Below are positions 1 to 6,322 of a DNA stretch of 6,710 bases, piece after piece. Location of the stretch: the NCBI GenBank assembly GCA_021780585.1, contig JAJXYM010000151.1, forward strand, positions 1 through 6,710, given 5' to 3'. Source of the stretch: Deltaproteobacteria bacterium (GTDB lineage: Bacteria > Desulfobacterota > Binatia > Binatales > Binataceae). The translations under genes were made by a program, and so were the position numbers. Each line of letters begins with the position of its first letter. The first letter of the stretch is position 1. The notes under the pieces were generated by a model. The model was given only the letters and a program-made list of their open reading frames with translations, ran no database searches and had not been told where the DNA came from.

Positions 1-1925
1 TTCCGATCTCGCGGCACGGAGCGCCGATCACGATCGTCGGGATCGGCGACATGTCCGGCGACGTTTTTGGCAACGGTCTGCTACGATCGGATAACGTCAA
101 GCTGATCGCCGCCTTCGACCATCGCCATATCTTCATCGACCCCGATCCGGAGCCGAAGCGCGCCTTCGCCGAGCGCCAGCGGCTCTATGACCAGCCCAAT
201 TCGCAATGGAGCGATTACAATGCGGCGCTGATCAGCGCGGGCGGCGGGGTCTACAAGCGCGGCCAAAAACGGATCGCGTTGAGCGCCGAGGCGCGCCGCG
301 CGCTCGCCTGCGATTCCGCCGAAATCGACGCCGACAGCCTCGTTCAAGCGATTCTGCGCGCACCCGCCGATATGCTCTACAACGGCGGAATTGGCACGTA
401 CGTCCGCGCCAGCGACGAGAGCGACGCCGAAGCCGGCGATCACGCCAACGACAACGTGCGGATCACGGCCGCGGAGCTGCGCTGCAAGATTGTGGTCGAG
501 GGCGGCAATCTCGGTTTCACCCAGCGCGCCCGCATCGAGTACGCGCTGGCCGGCGGCCGGATCAACACCGACGCGATCGACAACTCGGCCGGCGTCGATA
601 CCTCCGACCACGAGGTGAACCTCAAAATTTTGCTCGCTCCGCTGATGGCGCGCGGCGCGCTCACCGCCGAGGAGCGCAATCGCCGGCTCGCCGCGGCCGT
701 CGACGAAGTCGCCGAGAGCGTGCTTGCCGATAATCGCGATCAGGCGCTCTCCCTGAGCCTGGAGCAGCTTCGCAGCCGCGCCGGCGTCCATGCCTGGCGC
801 GACCATCTGACCGCCCTCGAACAGCGCGGCGTGGCGCGCCGCGACGAATGGGCGCTGCCGTCGCATGAGGATCTGCGCGATCGGCGCTCGCGCTATCCCG
901 GACTCACGCGGCCCGAGCTGGCGCTGGTCACTGCCTTTACCAAAATCGATCTCACCCGGCGGATCGAGCATAGCGCGCTGGTCGACGATTCCTATCTCGT
1001 CGAGCGTTTCCTGCATCCCTATTTTCCCGCGTCGATCGCGCGGGAGTTCGCGGGCGCGATTCCCGCCCACGGCTTGCGCCGCGAACTGGTCGCGACCCGC
1101 GCGGTCAACGAACTGGTCGATCTGACCGGATCGGTCTTTATCTTCAACCTGGCCCGCGATTACGGAATCGACGCCGAAGAGGCGATGCGCGCGTGGCTGA
1201 TCGCGTCGGGCGTGCTGGATCTCCGCGCGCGCGCGCTGGAACTCAAGGCCGACGCCGCGGCGCTCGGCGCGGAGGCGGAAGTCGGCGCGTTCCTCGGCCT
1301 CGAACGCGTGGCGCTGCGGGCCTGCGGATGGGCGGTTGCGCACGCTGGCGGAGCCGCGCCGATCGGCGCGACCGTCGCCCGCTACGGCTCCGCGCTGCCG
1401 GTGCTTGCCGGGGAATTCGAGGACCTGCTCGCCGGCGGCGAACGCGAACGCTTCGAACGCTCGTATCGCGAGCTGCGCGCCGCGGTCCAGCAGGAACGGC
1501 TCGCCCATGAACTCGCCCGGCTCGAATTCGCCGACCATCTGCTGAATGTCCTGAGTCTCGCCTTCGAGACCGGACGAGAGCCGGCCGAAGTCGCGCGCGC
1601 CTACTTCGCGCTCAGCGAACGAATCGAATTCGCGCGTATCGAACGCGCGATCGAATCGCTCAGCAGCGAGGACCGCTGGGAGCGGCGGGCCGCCCGCGAC
1701 CTGGCCAACGAGATGGTCTGGGCGCGCAGTCAGCTATGCCGGTCGATCCTCGACGGCGCCGAAGCGGCGACCGCGCCGCTCGCCGACCGGATCGCGAAAG
1801 GGCGCGAGCGGCGCGCCGGTGAGGTCGAGCGTCTGATGGGCGAGTTGCGCTCATTGCCCGCGGTTGGATTGCCGCCGCTGCAGGTCACGGTGCGGGCGTT
1901 GGCGCGACTTGCCGCCAATGTTTAG
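1..1925 (+). CDS. NAD-specific glutamate dehydrogenase (large, ~180 kDa type), C-terminal part, 5' truncated
   Basis: Oxidatively deaminates glutamate to 2-oxoglutarate and ammonia with NAD in the cytoplasm, normally in the catabolic direction. The frame is open from base 3, so the gene starts left of the window; the ATG at 51 is internal (it is the M of GIGDMSGDVFGNG). About 640 residues are visible, against roughly 1500-1600 in the full family. Counting from that internal Met, the family's catalytic-domain signatures appear in order: IDPDPEP (29-35), ISAGGGVYKR (61-70), NGGIGTYV (111-118), EGGNLGFTQ (150-158) and NTDAIDNSAGVDTSDHEVN (172-190). The C-terminal helical region follows, with LTRPELALVTAFTKIDL and a typical HGLRRELVATRAVNELVD segment. 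It ends with TAG and converges on the membrane-protein gene 98 bp away; no clear terminator is visible between them. The match to the family is close and shows no frameshift. Confidence 0.95.
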   Translation, partial: PISRHGAPITIVGIGDMSGDVFGNGLLRSDNVKLIAAFDHRHIFIDPDPEPKRAFAERQRLYDQPNSQWSDYNAALISAGGGVYKRGQKRIALSAEARRALACDSAEIDADSLVQAILRAPADMLYNGGIGTYVRASDESDAEAGDHANDNVRITAAELRCKIVVEGGNLGFTQRARIEYALAGGRINTDAIDNSAGVDTSDHEVNLKILLAPLMARGALTAEERNRRLAAAVDEVAESVLADNRDQALSLSLEQLRSRAGVHAWRDHLTALEQRGVARRDEWALPSHEDLRDRRSRYPGLTRPELALVTAFTKIDLTRRIEHSALVDDSYLVERFLHPYFPASIAREFAGAIPAHGLRRELVATRAVNELVDLTGSVFIFNLARDYGIDAEEAMRAWLIASGVLDLRARALELKADAAALGAEAEVGAFLGLERVALRACGWAVAHAGGAAPIGATVARYGSALPVLAGEFEDLLAGGERERFERSYRELRAAVQQERLAHELARLEFADHLLNVLSLAFETGREPAEVARAYFALSERIEFARIERAIESLSSEDRWERRAARDLANEMVWARSQLCRSILDGAEAATAPLADRIAKGRERRAGEVERLMGELRSLPAVGLPPLQVTVRALARLAANV

Positions 1926-2023
1926 TGGAATTATCGGCGGATAACGCGACCGGGACGAATTTGGCTCAAGCCGGATCGCGCCCTAACCGCAGGGCTCGGA
2001 CAACCATCGGTCGCCGGACGCCT

Positions 2024-3007
2024 CTACACGGATGCGTCGGCGGCCGGCGCCGGCGGGTTCGCGACGCCCGGAGTTTCGACGCCCGCGGTCGCGAGCGCCT
2101 TCAGGTCCTGATACATCCGCACACCCGCCGCCGTGAAGAAGGCGTTGGTCGCGAAGTTCGCCGCGACCAACGCAAGGTCGATTAGAATCAGCGCGCCCCA
2201 CGACAGCCCGGTCAGCATCGCCACCGGCCCGACGATCAGGCTGACCGCGACGAAGAAAATCGCCGCCCAGGAGTTATAGCCCGACCATACCGCCAGAAAA
2301 ACGACAATTCGTGTCGTGGCGCGATAAAAGCGCTTGCGCAGCAGGTCCCGGCTGAAGAGCAGCGCGTGAAAGCTGTGCTGACCGTCGAAAATCAATGCAT
2401 ACGGCGCAAAATAGAGCCACAGATAAAGCAGCGCGCCGAACACCATCAGCGTGACCATCGCCACGTAGATAAGCGCCGCCAGCCACCATTGTCCGACGAC
2501 GATATCGACCGGCAGCAGCGCGAAGGCCAACGACGGCACGGCAAGCTGTAGTATCGCGACCCAGGCGTAGGCGGGCGCGATCGCCGCCGCTTCGCGATAT
2601 ACCGCCAGCGCCTCTTCCAGACCGCCGGGCGCGCTTTTGGTCTCCTGAATCCGCCGAATCGCGCATAGCACCAGCAGATTCCCGACCAGCGTCAGCACCA
2701 CGAAGGCGGCCTTGAACAGCCGCATCGCCCACGGCCCGAACAACGGGACGGCGTCGGCCGCGGCCGGCGCATAGGGCGTCTGCGCCGGCGTCATCGCGAC
2801 GCTGCGCACGCCGGGCTGAAAATGCTGGGCAAGCTGATGCTGCAGGTTGATCGCTTCCGGCAACAGGCAGAGCGCCGCCAGCACGACCGCCGGCCCCAGC
2901 ACCAGCGCGAGCGTGCGCCAGTTGCCGCGCAGGTCGTTGACCGCGTTGGCCAGATAAATGAAGCTGCCTTTGAGCCGGGACTGCATCGGACCGTTCGAAA
3001 GTGCCAT
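2024..3007 (-). CDS. Six-helix integral membrane protein of unknown function
   Basis: 327 residues. I do not recognise a characterised family. Hydrophobic segments lie at about 31-52, 95-117, 147-167, 173-203, 233-258 and 262-284, giving about six inner-membrane helices. A soluble loop of about 40 residues (53-94, rich in Ala/Pro) follows the first helix. A cytoplasmic-looking basic loop, HALLFSRDLLRKRFYRA (213-229), follows helix 4. The C-terminal tail is Ala/Pro-rich and probably disordered. The 'A..FSRDLL..RFYR' segment between helices resembles the loop seen in bacterial multi-helix proteins of the YciC/DUF975/GDPD-membrane-domain type, but this is a resemblance only. The ATG at 3007 is preceded by an AGG (3017-3019 on the minus strand) nine bases upstream, a plausible ribosome site. 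It is divergent from the small gene at 3125 and convergent with glutamate dehydrogenase, so it is probably transcribed alone. No enzymatic motif is visible. Confidence 0.85.
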   Translation of the reverse strand: MALSNGPMQSRLKGSFIYLANAVNDLRGNWRTLALVLGPAVVLAALCLLPEAINLQHQLAQHFQPGVRSVAMTPAQTPYAPAAADAVPLFGPWAMRLFKAAFVVLTLVGNLLVLCAIRRIQETKSAPGGLEEALAVYREAAAIAPAYAWVAILQLAVPSLAFALLPVDIVVGQWWLAALIYVAMVTLMVFGALLYLWLYFAPYALIFDGQHSFHALLFSRDLLRKRFYRATTRIVVFLAVWSGYNSWAAIFFVAVSLIVGPVAMLTGLSWGALILIDLALVAANFATNAFFTAAGVRMYQDLKALATAGVETPGVANPPAPAADASV

Positions 3008-3031
3008 CGCGTGTCGCCTAAAACAAGCCGC

Positions 3032-3045
3032 CTCGGCCGGCCGAG
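3032..3045. promoter_or_regulatory. Perfect 14-bp palindrome in the divergent intergenic region (possible operator)
   Basis: CTCGGCCGGCCGAG is its own reverse complement. It sits about 25 bp upstream of the minus-strand membrane-protein start and about 80 bp upstream of the plus-strand small gene, where a shared operator would be expected. It is entirely GC-rich and nested GGCC motifs arise easily in such DNA, so a regulatory role is a guess. Confidence 0.25.
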
Positions 3046-3083
3046 CGCGAAATTCGTGTCGCGCGGCCGACGGGAAAATCAGT

Positions 3084-3089
3084 TATACT
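3084..3089 (+). promoter_or_regulatory. Candidate -10 box for the 3125-5837 operon
   Basis: TATACT matches the sigma-70 -10 consensus TATAAT at five of six positions and stands out in very GC-rich surroundings. It lies 35 bp upstream of the ATG at 3125, which would give a short leader of about 29 bases. No good -35 hexamer is present at normal spacing (the expected position reads GCGCGG), so an activator, another sigma factor or chance remains possible. Confidence 0.35.
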
Positions 3090-3124
3090 AACCGGCGGAT
3101 CAACTTCGCGCGAACCGTAACCGG

Positions 3125-3382
3125 ATGGCCATCAGCGACGACGACCGAACCGCGCGCATCGCGCACGAAAACCGGATGATCCGCCGGCTGCGTTTTCTCG
3201 TCGAACTCACCTTCGCCACGATTGCGCAGGACGACTCGATGACGCTCGATCAGGCCTGGGACCATGTGCGCGCGCTCAAGGCGGCGGCGGTCGCGATGTT
3301 CCCTGGCAAGGACGACACCTTCGACTTGATCTATCTGCCGCGCTTTTCGCGACTTCTCGCCGAGCGCTTCCGTGTCCATTAG
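3125..3382 (+). CDS. Small protein of unknown function, upstream of and overlapping nagA
   Basis: 85 residues; I do not recognise the family. It looks like a compact soluble, mostly helical protein: a charged N-terminus, a helix around 14-36 (NRMIRRLRFLVELTFATIAQ), a second around 40-58, then FPGKDDTFDLIYLPRFSRLLAERF (59-82), which has the look of a conserved C-terminal motif. There is no signal peptide and no transmembrane helix. Evidence that it is real: it starts with ATG 35 bp after a -10-like box, it fills the space between the divergent gene and nagA, and it overlaps the nagA GTG start by 11 bases, which suggests translational coupling. No strong Shine-Dalgarno sequence precedes the ATG. 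An internal Met at residue 18 is an alternative start. A role linked to NagA is suggested only by position. Confidence 0.7.
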   Translation: MAISDDDRTARIAHENRMIRRLRFLVELTFATIAQDDSMTLDQAWDHVRALKAAAVAMFPGKDDTFDLIYLPRFSRLLAERFRVH

Positions 3383-4544
3383 CGGGACCTCTTCGGTCCT
3401 GCGGCGGATTCGCGCGATCGCGCCGTTTCCGCCTCCCGGTCCAGCGACGATTGGCTACGCCCGGCGGATCCGTGAGCTTAAACCGGCGCGCGGCCGCGCG
3501 AACGAATATATCCTGCCCGGTTTTATCGACCTCCAGATCAACGGCGCCTACGGCATCGACGTGATGTCGGCGAGCGCCGGCGATCTGCTGACGCTGGCGG
3601 CGCGGCTCGCCCGCGAAGGCGTCACCGCGTGGCTGCCGACCGTTATCACCGCCCCGCTCGATATCATTGAGCGGGCGGATCGCGCGATCGGCGAGGCGAT
3701 GGCCGCGCAGGCCGAAGCGGAACGGACGACCGGAGGCAGTCAGCCGGCGGGCGCGGCAATCCTCGGGATGCATCTGGAGGGACCGTTTATTTCGCCGCGG
3801 CGACTGGGCGCGCATCCGCCGATTCCGCTCGAACCGCGCGGGCCGGCCTTGCGGCGGATTCTCGGTTTGCGCACGCCGCGTTTGATCACGCTCGCGCCGG
3901 AACTTCCCGGAGCGCTCGACGCGATTCGGCGTTTCGTCGCGCGCGGCGTCGCCGTTGCGATCGGCCATACCGACGCGACCTTTGCGCAGGCCGTCGCCGG
4001 CGTGGCCGCGGGCGCCCGGATGTTCACGCATCTGTTCAACGCGATGCCCCCGTTGCACCATCGCGCGCCCGGCCCCGCCGGGGTCGCGCTGATGCGTGAA
4101 TGCGCGGCGCGCGCCGCGATTATCGCCGACGGCGCCCATCTCGACCCCGCCATCGCGCGCATCGTCTATCAGGCGCGCGGACCCGCCGGAATCATCCTGA
4201 CGACTGACCGGGTCGCTCCGGCCGGCGCCGACGAAGCCTCGTCTCGCGTGATCTTCGGTGGGGCGCGCGAGGGAGTTACGGTGCGCGACGGCGCCGCGCG
4301 GCTGCCGGACGGCACGCTTGCCGGCGGGGCGGCCACGATGCTCGAGATGGTTCGTCGGATGTTTCCGGATTTTCGTCGCGAGGATCTCCCCGCGGTTCAG
4401 CAAATCACTTCCGGCAACGCCGCAAATCTGTTGCGCCTTAGCGATCGCGGCCAGCTTAAATCACGGATGCGCGCCGATTTTATACTTTTGGACCGCACGC
4501 TAAATTTGCAGGCGGTGTTTGTCGGCGGTCGCGAGCTTTCCTGA
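3372..4544 (+). CDS. nagA: N-acetylglucosamine-6-phosphate deacetylase
   Basis: Cytoplasmic amidohydrolase-fold enzyme that converts N-acetylglucosamine-6-phosphate to glucosamine-6-phosphate and acetate, in amino-sugar use and cell-wall recycling. It is 390 residues, close to the family's usual ~380-400. Motifs in order: PGFIDLQINGAYGIDV (49-64), HLEGPF (134-139, metal-ligand Glu136), GAH (146-148), GHTDAT (198-203, metal-ligand His199), THLFNAMPPLHHRAPG (219-234, metal-ligand His220 and substrate-contact Arg231), IADGAHLDP (251-259) and LTTDRVAPAGA (276-286, catalytic Asp279). All key residues expected from E. coli NagA are present, so it should be active. The N-terminal sandwich strand region (1-48) is short and poorly conserved. 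The GTG at 3372 is the chosen start; it lies inside the last codons of the preceding gene, 11 bases overlapping. The binding-protein gene follows after 36 bp, suggesting one operon. A deacetylase for a related amino sugar such as GalNAc-6-phosphate (AgaA type) is possible. Confidence 0.92.
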   Translation: MSISGTSSVLRRIRAIAPFPPPGPATIGYARRIRELKPARGRANEYILPGFIDLQINGAYGIDVMSASAGDLLTLAARLAREGVTAWLPTVITAPLDIIERADRAIGEAMAAQAEAERTTGGSQPAGAAILGMHLEGPFISPRRLGAHPPIPLEPRGPALRRILGLRTPRLITLAPELPGALDAIRRFVARGVAVAIGHTDATFAQAVAGVAAGARMFTHLFNAMPPLHHRAPGPAGVALMRECAARAAIIADGAHLDPAIARIVYQARGPAGIILTTDRVAPAGADEASSRVIFGGAREGVTVRDGAARLPDGTLAGGAATMLEMVRRMFPDFRREDLPAVQQITSGNAANLLRLSDRGQLKSRMRADFILLDRTLNLQAVFVGGRELS

Positions 4545-4580
4545 TTCCTCGCGCCGCTGACGCGTATCGCCGCCCATCCG

Positions 4581-5837
4581 ATGAGCACGATCGTAATCGC
4601 CGCGTCAATTCCGTTGAGTGGCGCATATCAGGCGGTGGGCCGCCAAATCGAGGCCGCGCTCAGGCTGTTCGAGGCGGACGCGAACGCGGGATTGGCGGAA
4701 CGAATCACAGGCCGTCGATGCGCGATTGCGCTCGAATTGCGCGACGATCGCGGCCGGCGCGATCAAGTGGGCGAAGTCTACCGCTGGCTATGCGTCGAGC
4801 GCCGCGCCGCGATTCTCCTCGGCCCGTATTCGACCGGCCTGACCCGCGTGGCCGCACGCATCGCCGAGGACGCCGGCCGGCTGATGCTGAATCACGGCGG
4901 CGCGGGCGACGATCTGCATGACGGCAATCCGCGCATGCTGGTGAGCGTGCTCAGTCCGGCGAGCGATTATCTGACCGGGTTCGTGCGCCTGCTGACGACG
5001 CTCAAACTCCGCCGCAAACGAGTCGCGATCGTTGCGGCCGCGACGCCGTTTGCGCGCGCCGTCGCCGGCGGCGCCGAACGCGCCTGCGCCGAACGCGTCG
5101 CATGGTTGCGCGGGGTGCGGCTCCGCGTGAAATTCCAGGGCCGGTTCGACGCCGCCGCCACGCCCGCGATGCTCCATCCCGCCCTCAGGCGCAATCGGGT
5201 CAACGTGATGCTGAGCGCCGGCGGCTACGATCACGACCTTGCGGCGATGCGCTTCGCAATCGAATCGGGCCTGAATCTGCCGGTGCTGGGATGCGTCGCG
5301 GCGGGCGTGGCGCGGTTTGGCGCGGACCTTGGCGCGGAGGCCGACGGTATCGTCGGTCCCAGCCAATGGGAGGAGGAGCATGGCGTCACGCCGGCGATCG
5401 GGCCGTCGCCGCGCGACTTCGCGCGCCGGATGCGCGAGCGGCGGGCGGGCGAAGCCTGCGATTATCCGGCGGCGCAAGCCTACGCGGCCGGGTTGATCGC
5501 GCTTGCGGCGCTGCGTGAAGCCGACTCGATTGATGTGAACGACCAGGCGCGCATCCGGGAGGCGCTTGCGCGCCTGCGCCTCACGACGCTGTTCGGCGAC
5601 TTCGCGATCGATCCGGCGAACGGCCGGCAAACCGCACATCGGATGCTGCTCGTGCAATGGCATCGCGGGCGCAAAACGATTATCGATCCGGCGGCGCTGG
5701 ACGAGCGCGGCGACCTCGAATTTCCCTCGGGATGGCGGCTGATTGTCGCCTCGTTAAACTACCTGCGGATGGGGCGGCGCGACCGCGAGCGGGAGCCGCG
5801 GCGGCCGGGGAAGCCTGACGATGGCGACAAAGATTGA
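4581..5837 (+). CDS. Leaderless type I periplasmic-binding-protein homologue (LivK/branched-chain amino acid receptor family)
   Basis: 418 residues with the two-lobe fold of the receptor-ligand-binding (Peripla_BP_6, HAAT) family. Seen in sequence: strand 1 and its loop, IVIAASIPLSGAYQAVG (4-20), followed by a helix ending in FEADANA; LRDDRG (53-58); the Rossmann-like AAILLGPYSTG (76-86) and LMLNHGGAG (101-109); a second-lobe strand KRVAIVAAATPFARAV (146-161); VNVMLSAGG (207-215); and a C-terminal Y..A..YAAGLIAL..AL helix (295-311) leading to the closing strand around LFGDFAIDP (337-345). The last ~20 residues are highly charged and probably disordered. Relatives normally carry a signal peptide and feed an ABC importer. 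Here the protein begins directly at strand 1, and an in-frame stop (the nagA stop itself) lies 13 codons upstream, so no signal peptide can be recovered. It is therefore probably cytoplasmic, perhaps an AmiC-like ligand sensor. The ligand is unknown. No Shine-Dalgarno is visible; with only 36 bp after nagA, coupling is likely. Confidence 0.8.
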   Translation: MSTIVIAASIPLSGAYQAVGRQIEAALRLFEADANAGLAERITGRRCAIALELRDDRGRRDQVGEVYRWLCVERRAAILLGPYSTGLTRVAARIAEDAGRLMLNHGGAGDDLHDGNPRMLVSVLSPASDYLTGFVRLLTTLKLRRKRVAIVAAATPFARAVAGGAERACAERVAWLRGVRLRVKFQGRFDAAATPAMLHPALRRNRVNVMLSAGGYDHDLAAMRFAIESGLNLPVLGCVAAGVARFGADLGAEADGIVGPSQWEEEHGVTPAIGPSPRDFARRMRERRAGEACDYPAAQAYAAGLIALAALREADSIDVNDQARIREALARLRLTTLFGDFAIDPANGRQTAHRMLLVQWHRGRKTIIDPAALDERGDLEFPSGWRLIVASLNYLRMGRRDREREPRRPGKPDDGDKD

Positions 5838-5970
5838 TCCGCGCCTGTGAGGAATCGATCTGACCGCGGTGTTCGCGCAGCGGCAGAAACAGCTCGACTC
5901 CTTGCGTCGCGCCTGTCGGCGCGCCAATCGGATCGATCTCAAAAGCGCGCGCGGGCGTGGCTCCAAACAG

Positions 5971-6051
5971 TCATTCTCGGGCTTGACCCGAGAATCCATC
6001 CGTCCGTCGCTTAACCATCGGTATGGATGCCCGGGTCAAGCCCGGGCATGA
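5971..6051. repeat. REP/BIME-like inverted pair of GGGCTTGACCC hairpins
   Basis: Two 29-base arms, 5971-5999 and 6023-6051, face each other across 23 bases and match at 25 of 29 positions when one is reverse-complemented. Each arm is itself a perfect hairpin. The left has stem ATTCTCGGG/CCCGAGAAT with loop CTTGA (5973-5995). The right has stem ATGCCCGGG/CCCGGGCAT with loop TCAAG (6027-6049). Repeats with this GGGCTTGACCC core are very common between genes in Alphaproteobacteria and give characteristic spurious peptides. Here it sits downstream of two convergent genes, where such repeats can act as transcription barriers or mRNA 3' stabilisers. There is no T-run, so it is not a standard intrinsic terminator. 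Confidence 0.85.
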
Positions 6052-6135
6052 CCAATAAGAGGAACTCGCAAATGCGCACGGCCCGCGAGACGCGCGGTGC
6101 GACTTGGCCATCCCGGCCGCGGACGCCCCCGGTCC

Positions 6136-6254
6136 GTCATCCTGAGAGTTTGTGAAATTTTCAATTTATCAAAAAAATTCCGTGGAGTTTACCTCGACAA
6201 TTTTCTCGAGTTTCGACCGAAAAACGAAAAAAATTCACAAACTCCCCGAATGAC
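6136..6254. repeat. AT-rich MITE-like element with terminal inverted repeats
   Basis: A 21-base left arm (6136-6156, GTCATCCTGAG...TTTGTGAA) and a right arm (6234-6254) are inverted repeats matching at 18 of 21 positions, including a perfect 11-base core GAGTTTGTGAA / TTCACAAACTC. With small gaps the pairing can be followed outwards to about 6125 and 6263 (GCCCC...GTC). The 77-base interior is only about 30% GC with several A-runs, in sharp contrast to its surroundings. It encodes no transposase. This fits a non-autonomous, imported or mobilisable miniature element. No clear target-site duplication is visible. Confidence 0.7.
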
Positions 6255-6322
6255 GACAGGGGCTTTTCCCGAGCGGCCGTGCCTCGCGAGAAACTGCGGC
6301 GTCATTCCGCGCCGGTTCGCGA

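Larger units (their letters stand above)
5838..6322. other. Gene-free 485-bp region carrying two kinds of palindromic repeat
   Basis: This convergent interval lies between the binding-protein gene and the chromate-transporter-family gene. I see no credible gene in it. It holds a REP-like hairpin pair (5971-6051) and an AT-rich inverted-repeat element (6136-6254), plus a further solo GTCATTC at 6301-6307. The remaining unique sequence (5838-5970, 6052-6135, 6255-6300) shows no motif I can name. Short open frames across it are translations of the repeats. Confidence 0.75.

Noticed and set aside
81..1538. A 485-codon open frame on the minus strand opposite glutamate dehydrogenase
   Set aside because: The plus strand is an unmistakable glutamate dehydrogenase. 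Long antisense frames are a normal by-product of GC-rich codon use, and the translation shows no domain and is Arg/Ala/Gly-rich.
1931..1995. Small hairpins between the convergent genes (TTATC-GGCG-GATAA and GCCCT-AACCGC-AGGGC) as terminators
   Set aside because: The stems are only 5 bp and no T-run follows on either strand, so an intrinsic terminator cannot be supported.
1925..2185. Plus-strand 86-codon GTG frame right after the dehydrogenase stop
   Set aside because: It runs antisense into the membrane-protein gene, has no ribosome site and gives a low-complexity Arg-rich product.
3276..4403. A 375-codon minus-strand frame opposite nagA
   Set aside because: Shadow of the NagA reading frame; low-complexity Arg/Gly/Ala product with no recognisable motif.
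4788..5663. A 291-codon minus-strand frame opposite the binding-protein gene
   Set aside because: Shadow frame; the plus-strand product has a coherent fold pattern and this one has none.
5754..6051. Short frames on both strands giving peptides such as MDSRVKPEND and SFSGLTRES
   Set aside because: These are translations of the REP-like hairpins, a well-known source of spurious small proteins in alphaproteobacterial annotation.
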